From contig JAQICU010000018.1 of NCBI GenBank assembly GCA_027858325.1, positions 1 through 11,553 on the forward strand: a stretch of 11,553 nt of DNA. The letters run 5' to 3'. Origin of the DNA: Candidatus Cloacimonadota bacterium (lineage in GTDB: Bacteria; Cloacimonadota; Cloacimonadia; Cloacimonadales; TCS61). The translations under genes were made by a program, and so were the position numbers. Shown in pieces: positions 9,001 to 11,553 of the stretch. The notes under the pieces were generated by a model that saw only the letters and a program-made list of their open reading frames with translations, made no database searches and had not been told where the DNA came from. Position 1 is the stretch's first letter. Every line of letters starts with the position of its first letter.

Positions 9001-9981
9001 AAAATCGTAATAAGAATAATAAACCGAATAATAGTCGTTCAGTAAAACCTCTGCATTGGAACCTATTGAGTTCTGCGGGATAACAACATGCTCTGTTGCA
9101 TTTATCATATCGAGATGCAGATCAGATAGATCTCTGATAGGTAGATTCGGGCAATTGTTTGTTGCAGAGATCTGACAATCGGGGTGATCATCATGTCTGT
9201 TCCAATCATAACTGTGGATTTGTGCGGAGAATTCTCTTCTGTCAAATTCTCCTCTGATGTTATCACAAAATGATTTATAAGCTACATTAAACGCGACATC
9301 ATCATTTCTAGAAGGATCACAAAGTGAGCGAGAATTTGAATAATTACCTTGATTAGTCCACAACACTTCGCGTCCAGCCCCAGAGATAAGCAAGAATTTT
9401 GCATCCCAATCTTTGAAACATTTATATCCGATTACCGGAGAAATAAAATCATCATTCGGGTGCGGAACAGTTACGATTATCGGATTTGTAGATTGCGGAT
9501 TATGAATGAAAAGTCCCCAACCATAATCGAAAGAACCAACCTCATCATCTTGCCCGTGTAAGTTTCCGTTTCCATCAAAATACTCAAGATTCAAAATCTC
9601 ACGTAAAAGATAGTAAGTATTGCCGGTATCAGTATCATTAAATTCTACAACATTATATGGAAAACCAAAAAAATCCAGCATACCCTGCACAACATCATAA
9701 TTTCCAATCAGAAAAGCATCAATAATATATTGCCATTGTTCCAACATGTTATCATCCGGTAAGACATATGCTCCAAAACCTTCAGTTTGCACATCCCATG
9801 GTGAGTAAAGATTATATCCTTCTTCCGCGATCCCTTCGGTAACATGAGATATCCAGTTATCATATTCACAATCATCTGCATTCCCATACAGAAAATCTGT
9901 AAATGATGCTGTCTCAATAACTATCGAAGATGCAAAAACCCATATAGATAGGAATATGATCAGAAATGATATTCTCTTCAT
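6061..9981 (-). CDS. Large secreted protein: possible divergent M14-like peptidase domain, two FN3 domains, T9SS sorting tail
   Basis: 1306 residues. ATG at 9981-9979 is preceded by AAGGAG (9994-9989) at 7 nt. A signal peptide (MKRISFLIIFLSIWVFASS) opens the protein. The N-terminal domain (about 20-435) has three features in the order of M14 carboxypeptidase ligands: HPNDD (His174, Asp177), IHSYDW (His256-Ser-Tyr) and FHMEMDELPGSY (Glu374). M14 enzymes use HxxE...H with HSY and a later Glu. Here the Glu ligand would be Asp and the spacing is unusual, so this call is tentative. An N-formylglutamate-amidohydrolase-like fold is another option. Two FN3 domains follow (about 439-537 and 538-630), then beta-rich sequence with two GW.LI.NP motifs (near 893 and 967). 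The tail from about 1215 shows FPNPFNPSTIIHF, NIKGQKVKT, SGIYF and KVRKVLLLK. Expected location is the cell surface or medium. It converges with the gene at 4146 and diverges from the one at 10227. No damage is seen. Confidence 0.9.
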   Translation of the reverse strand: MKRISFLIIFLSIWVFASSIVIETASFTDFLYGNADDCEYDNWISHVTEGIAEEGYNLYSPWDVQTEGFGAYVLPDDNMLEQWQYIIDAFLIGNYDVVQGMLDFFGFPYNVVEFNDTDTGNTYYLLREILNLEYFDGNGNLHGQDDEVGSFDYGWGLFIHNPQSTNPIIVTVPHPNDDFISPVIGYKCFKDWDAKFLLISGAGREVLWTNQGNYSNSRSLCDPSRNDDVAFNVAYKSFCDNIRGEFDRREFSAQIHSYDWNRHDDHPDCQISATNNCPNLPIRDLSDLHLDMINATEHVVIPQNSIGSNAEVLLNDYYSVYYSYYDFLFYNWNGEPYPVNDDVDLPGYSGNRQKLYTYQDWNNYDVFDPFFHMEMDELPGSYEESEENYYWFYGFDPGTNIFQMDLLFDKALAYYSYWIDAMTEILPEALELDDEITPSTPQNFAAINVDHNSIELEWEPISSYDFHTYEILFANEPINPNNHTIIDREDLAILASPLRSTYTLFNLEINNHYYFQIRSVDKNGNDSTPSVEIEVTTPPVEITDLAAIGLDSKANIRWTAEEQNGNLGFNVYRKIEGEEFIQIDSWAINPLLVGTQNPGEEYSYFDVNVENGIIYTYQISSVNEEGNEIFYDVLCSCSPDYYFDLYVSNSILTIIDTVTFSKNQFATDWRDPYYDLEKNTVLPDEYIFSAFYEQFWAPGGMYLQQQVHGEFSPLENYQPWDLKISPNQLNEQTEISVCPEFISNNGNLFLEDLQTDQITNLINENHIFFAEDSIYYDFKLYWGDLHPYVNFTNSQNQLLQGGDELLIEWQSHFYQLIDYFDISLQNEETTIIIADHVNQLEEQYIWESPEDIEIHNAKIVINVHSIDGTIYEYLSSGTYGIVPLEYSIDFNEGWQLITNPWISEESFFVSEIFGTDSELLFPLAFNNFGASEEFEFGVGYWLNAEVTGSYTHTDSIMKDEFSFALNPGWNLIPNPHLCPYNAHGLIINNAGHNSSFENAVEVDNIANVVYVYRDGKFEAVTDINPYEAFYLYANEEGFQDMECRFFPYYNGNYSIPEVEWEIAISATQYDGDEIVVGCSGFATDDFDNAYDLPEAPVKPVVNGLKMFIPKNSPPDSLFIYTELNREIRSSLETGLPQSKMWDFVLETPALDAVTLEFDMLNLPEGYHADIQIDGYNWNQLTNGNYIYSFIPSQIGAISGSVLVSNNVASSDDIVSAKYDFINFPNPFNPSTIIHFNVPQESKVELSIYNIKGQKVKTLCKEVLLSGNHEYIWGGRNNSNNAVASGIYFIRLNNGEKTKVRKVLLLK

Positions 9982-10226
9982 TAACTAACTCCTTTTTTAC
10001 AGCTGCAAATGTTCTGTTATCTGTCAAATAATTTTTATTCTAAGATAACTAAGCGCTTGACATGAAAACTGTTATTTTGGGAAATGCTGTTTGCAATGTT
10101 GATTTTAGCTATTAAGGCTGGAATAATAGTTGCATAATAAATGTAAGGTTAAATGGGAATTCTGATTTAGTAAAAATTTATGAATCCTTAAGATTTTAAA
10201 ATATAAAATTGAGTTGTGGAGTGATA
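9982..10226. other. Divergent intergenic region with weak promoter candidates
   Basis: This 245-nt space must hold the promoters of both flanking genes. For the plus gene, TTGATT (10099-10104), a 17-nt spacer and AATAAT (10122-10127) is the best candidate. An isolated consensus TTGACA (10057-10062) lacks a good -10. For the minus gene, TTGACA (10027-10022) has no convincing -10 at the usual distance. An 8-bp palindrome AAGCGCTT lies at 10051-10058. No RNA gene, repeat or extra coding sequence is evident. Confidence 0.35.
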
Positions 10227-11553
10227 ATGCAAAAAATAAAATTATTTTTATTAATTCTGTTGATTTCAATGTCAACATTGATTTTAGCTCAAGATTTTGA
10301 TGGATTTGAAACCGGGAATTTTTCTGCTTATGAATGGCAATTGAGCGGAAATGCAAACTGGTTCGTTACCAATAACAGCCCTTATGGAGGAAATTTTTGC
10401 GCTCAAGGTGGAGATATCAGTGATAATCAAACAACTGCTTTGCAGGTCACGAGAGATATAACCGATAATGGGACGATCAACTTTTATTGGAAAGTAAGTA
10501 GTGAAAGCAATTATGATTATCTCAGGTTTTATCTTGATGGGACTCAGATCCAGGAAATTTCCGGCACTGTCGGTTGGACTCAAGTTACTACCAATGTCTC
10601 TTCAGGTTCACATACTTTTAAATGGGAATATTCAAAAGATGTTAGTATTTCTACCGGATCAGATACCGGCTGGATAGATAATATTATTTTTCCTCCAACA
10701 ATTACTTATGATAACGATCTGGCAGCAATGAGTATAACCGGTAACACAGTAATTAATGCAGGTAATTCAGAGAATTATGATATGACTTTAAAAAATGTGG
10801 GCAACAATCCCCAGGATGCTTATACAGTTAAACTCTTCAAAAATAATAATGTGGAGTTAAGCTCGATCGACATCAACCAGACAATCAATCCCAATGAAAC
10901 TGTTGTACACAATCTGGTTTGGAATGTTCCAGTAAGCGAACCTAGCGGCATTGTTGAGATCTATGGAAAAGTATTCCTGACTGGAGATGAGAATACTGCT
11001 AACGATGAAACAAATACGCTGAATGTAGAGGTGTTCCCTCCTGGTATTATTGAGATTACTGTTGGAGATGGAACTGATAATAATAATAGAACACCTTTGA
11101 GTTTTCAATATAAGAACAGTCTCACCGAAATAATCTATTTTGCAGATGAATTAACTGGAGCTGAAGGCATGATAACAGCACTTACATATTATAATAATTT
11201 TACAAGTAACTTGACTGATATGCCAACTGCCCTTTGGCTGGGAGAGACAACACAAATGAATCTAACTGATGGTTGGATACCGTCAACATCGTTGACAGAA
11301 GTTTTTACTGGAACAATTACTTATCCTTCGGGTACAAATAGTGTGACGATCCAACTTACAACTCCATATTTTTACAATGGTGGTAACTTAGTTGTCATGG
11401 CTTTCCGTCCAATGGATACTCAAGGGTATGGTACAACTGATTACTTTATTCACGATACGACACTTGAACATGAGGATAGAACAAGATATCAGCGTGATGA
11501 TTTGGAGATTCTTGATCCGGCAAATCCGCCGGAGGTTAGTTTTACCAATGAAT
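10227..11553 (+). CDS. Secreted jelly-roll/CARDB protein (3' end beyond window)
   Basis: ATG 10227 is preceded by GGAG (10218-10221) at 5 nt, and the frame is open to the window edge (442 residues plus one base). A signal peptide (MQKIKLFLLILLISMSTLIL, then AQ) is followed by a jelly-roll domain at about 23-157. It starts DFDGFETGNFSAYEW and ends DTGWIDNIIFPP, the layout of MAM/laminin-G-like domains in FCB surface proteins. Residues about 160-272 form a CARDB-like Ig domain (NAGNSENYDMTLKNVGN, then DENTANDETNTL). From 275 comes a module starting EITVGDGTDNNNRTPLSF and continuing with IIYFADEL. From memory this GDGT...P..F.Y..SL.E.IY...EL sequence is common in large Cloacimonadota secreted proteins. 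No catalytic motif is visible in the part shown. By analogy with its neighbours it probably ends in a T9SS tail, but that part is not in the window. Function is likely adhesive or polymer-binding. Confidence 0.88.
   Translation, partial: MQKIKLFLLILLISMSTLILAQDFDGFETGNFSAYEWQLSGNANWFVTNNSPYGGNFCAQGGDISDNQTTALQVTRDITDNGTINFYWKVSSESNYDYLRFYLDGTQIQEISGTVGWTQVTTNVSSGSHTFKWEYSKDVSISTGSDTGWIDNIIFPPTITYDNDLAAMSITGNTVINAGNSENYDMTLKNVGNNPQDAYTVKLFKNNNVELSSIDINQTINPNETVVHNLVWNVPVSEPSGIVEIYGKVFLTGDENTANDETNTLNVEVFPPGIIEITVGDGTDNNNRTPLSFQYKNSLTEIIYFADELTGAEGMITALTYYNNFTSNLTDMPTALWLGETTQMNLTDGWIPSTSLTEVFTGTITYPSGTNSVTIQLTTPYFYNGGNLVVMAFRPMDTQGYGTTDYFIHDTTLEHEDRTRYQRDDLEILDPANPPEVSFTNE

Noticed and set aside
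10091..10289. Direct repeat TTGATTTTAGCT at 10099-10110 and 10278-10289
   Set aside because: It is only 12 bp of AT-rich sequence. The second copy encodes a signal-peptide end, and the first shows no coding or target-site context, so chance is adequate.

Overview
The window is AT-rich bacterial DNA. It is dominated by very large secreted, multi-domain beta-sandwich proteins that end in the same kind of C-terminal tail (PNPFNP..T.I.F, then N.KGQKVKT, then SGIYF and a basic KMILMK-like end). This is the type IX secretion (T9SS) type A / FlgD-Ig-like sorting tail of the Bacteroidetes/FCB superphylum. The combination of a gingipain-like C25 peptidase, jelly-roll, CARDB and ASH domains and these tails looks most like Candidatus Cloacimonadota (WWE1) or a close FCB relative. 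That placement is inference from protein style, not from a marker gene.

Layout. (1) 1-516, minus: a TetR-family repressor cut by the window edge, with a good promoter and a perfect 12-bp palindrome just upstream. (2) About 760-931, plus: the broken C-terminal end of an NtrC-type response regulator (Fis-like HTH), itself frameshifted. It runs directly, in a different frame, into (3) 908-4024, plus: a gingipain-like C25 peptidase that keeps its catalytic His and Cys and its sorting tail but has lost its signal peptide and most of its propeptide. (4) A terminator-like hairpin at 4068-4098. (5) 4146-5810, plus: a secreted protein with an amidotransferase-like N-terminal region, two beta-sandwich domains and a sorting tail. 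It is interrupted by an in-frame TGA and by a TAA nine codons before the natural end, and carries a short palindromic element inserted in frame. (6) 5811-6060: a convergent intergenic region with repeat-type hairpins. (7) 6061-9981, minus: an intact 1306-residue secreted protein, possibly a divergent M14-like metallopeptidase followed by two FN3 domains and a sorting tail. (8) 10227-11553, plus: the start of another secreted jelly-roll/CARDB protein, running off the window.

The unifying theme is T9SS-type export of large adhesive or proteolytic proteins, with 760-5810 looking like a decaying stretch: a frameshift, a deletion fusion and two nonsense codons. The most notable alternative reading concerns the TGA at 4404-4406. 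It sits in a C-G-G-x position (a CxxU pattern if read as selenocysteine) and is followed 12 nt later by a bulged hairpin with a GGUC apical loop, close in form to a bacterial SECIS element. I regard this as a testable hypothesis; a nonsense mutation is at least as likely.
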